Source: Ruminococcaceae bacterium UBA7075
Lineage (GTDB): Bacteria > Bacillota > Clostridia > Oscillospirales > Acutalibacteraceae
Assembly (NCBI GenBank): GCA_002493635.1
Contig: DKZL01000006.1
Coordinates: 482 to 6,378 of the forward strand
Length of the DNA stretch: 5,897 nt
Direction: 5' to 3'
In this document: positions 5,828-5,897 of the stretch, piece by piece
Layout: every line of letters starts with the position of its first letter
Numbering within the stretch: position 1 is the first letter of the stretch
Position numbers and translations under genes: made by a program
The notes under the pieces: model-generated
Seen by the model: only the letters and a program-made list of their open reading frames with translations
Databases searched by the model: none
Told to the model about the DNA's origin: nothing

Positions 5828-5889
5828 TTTTAGCCGCTTCATAAGTTTGATTATTATTACAACTTATATTCCCGAAGATGTACTTCGGT
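5828..5889 (+). repeat. Degenerate dispersed repeat, copy B (plus strand)
   Basis: This stretch has TTTTAGCCGCTTCATAAGTTT (5828-5848, one base differing at each of two sites from copy A) and CCCGAAGATGTACTTCG (5871-5887), in the same order as the minus-strand repeat after rsmE. CCGAAG (5872-5877) and CTTCGG (5883-5888) form a 6-bp hairpin with loop ATGTA. ATAAGTT (5841-5847) and AACTTAT (5861-5867) form a second, 7-bp one. The stretch lies about 95 nt beyond the glgP terminator and may continue past the window edge. Confidence 0.5.
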
Positions 5890-5897
5890 TATTCGGT

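Noticed and set aside
5785..5842. Minus-strand 19-codon ORF starting at 5842 (MKRLKNF...)
   Set aside because: It is short, has no Shine-Dalgarno sequence, and its start lies in the dispersed repeat.
5787..5897. Open plus-strand frame of 37 codons running off the right edge
   Set aside because: It has no ATG, GTG or TTG start, no ribosome binding site, no recognisable protein similarity, and covers several dyads.

Overview
The window is a compact piece of a low-to-moderate GC Gram-positive chromosome. The proteins look like those of a gut-type Clostridia, most like the Ruminococcaceae/Oscillospiraceae. This rests on protein flavour (the MalQ, GlgP and RsmE motifs), strong AGGAG/GGAGG ribosome binding sites and AT-rich intergenic DNA. 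No rRNA or other marker gene is present, so the placement is an inference.

Layout. Positions 1-216 are non-coding and rich in dyads: a nested inverted repeat (1-71), an AT-rich palindrome (77-105), and a degenerate repeat unit (153-216) that has a relative at the other end of the window. Next comes rsmE on the minus strand (217-945), a 16S rRNA m3U1498 methyltransferase. It is divergent from pncC (1095-1649, plus), a stand-alone CinA C-terminal domain protein. The 149-bp gap between them appears to hold two back-to-back sigma-A-type promoters that share one palindromic -35 box. After a 156-bp gap with a structured leader come malQ (1806-3296, 4-alpha-glucanotransferase) and glgP (3300-5666, glycogen/maltodextrin phosphorylase), 3 bp apart and almost certainly co-transcribed. 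A very strong intrinsic terminator (5693-5734) closes the operon. The last 163 bases are non-coding, with two further small hairpins and the second copy of the dispersed repeat.

How the genes work together. MalQ and GlgP form a standard alpha-glucan salvage pair. MalQ rebuilds short maltooligosaccharides into longer chains and releases glucose, and GlgP phosphorolyses the longer chains to glucose-1-phosphate. RsmE (ribosome maturation) and PncC (NMN deamidation in pyridine nucleotide recycling) are unrelated housekeeping neighbours.

For four genes I move the start inward from the longest open frame or confirm it by the ribosome binding site: rsmE at 945 rather than a TTG at 963, pncC at 1095 rather than a GTG at 1083, malQ at 1806 rather than an ATG at 1791, and glgP at 3300 as it stands. 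I found no convincing new multi-gene system. The points worth a second look are in the intergenic DNA.
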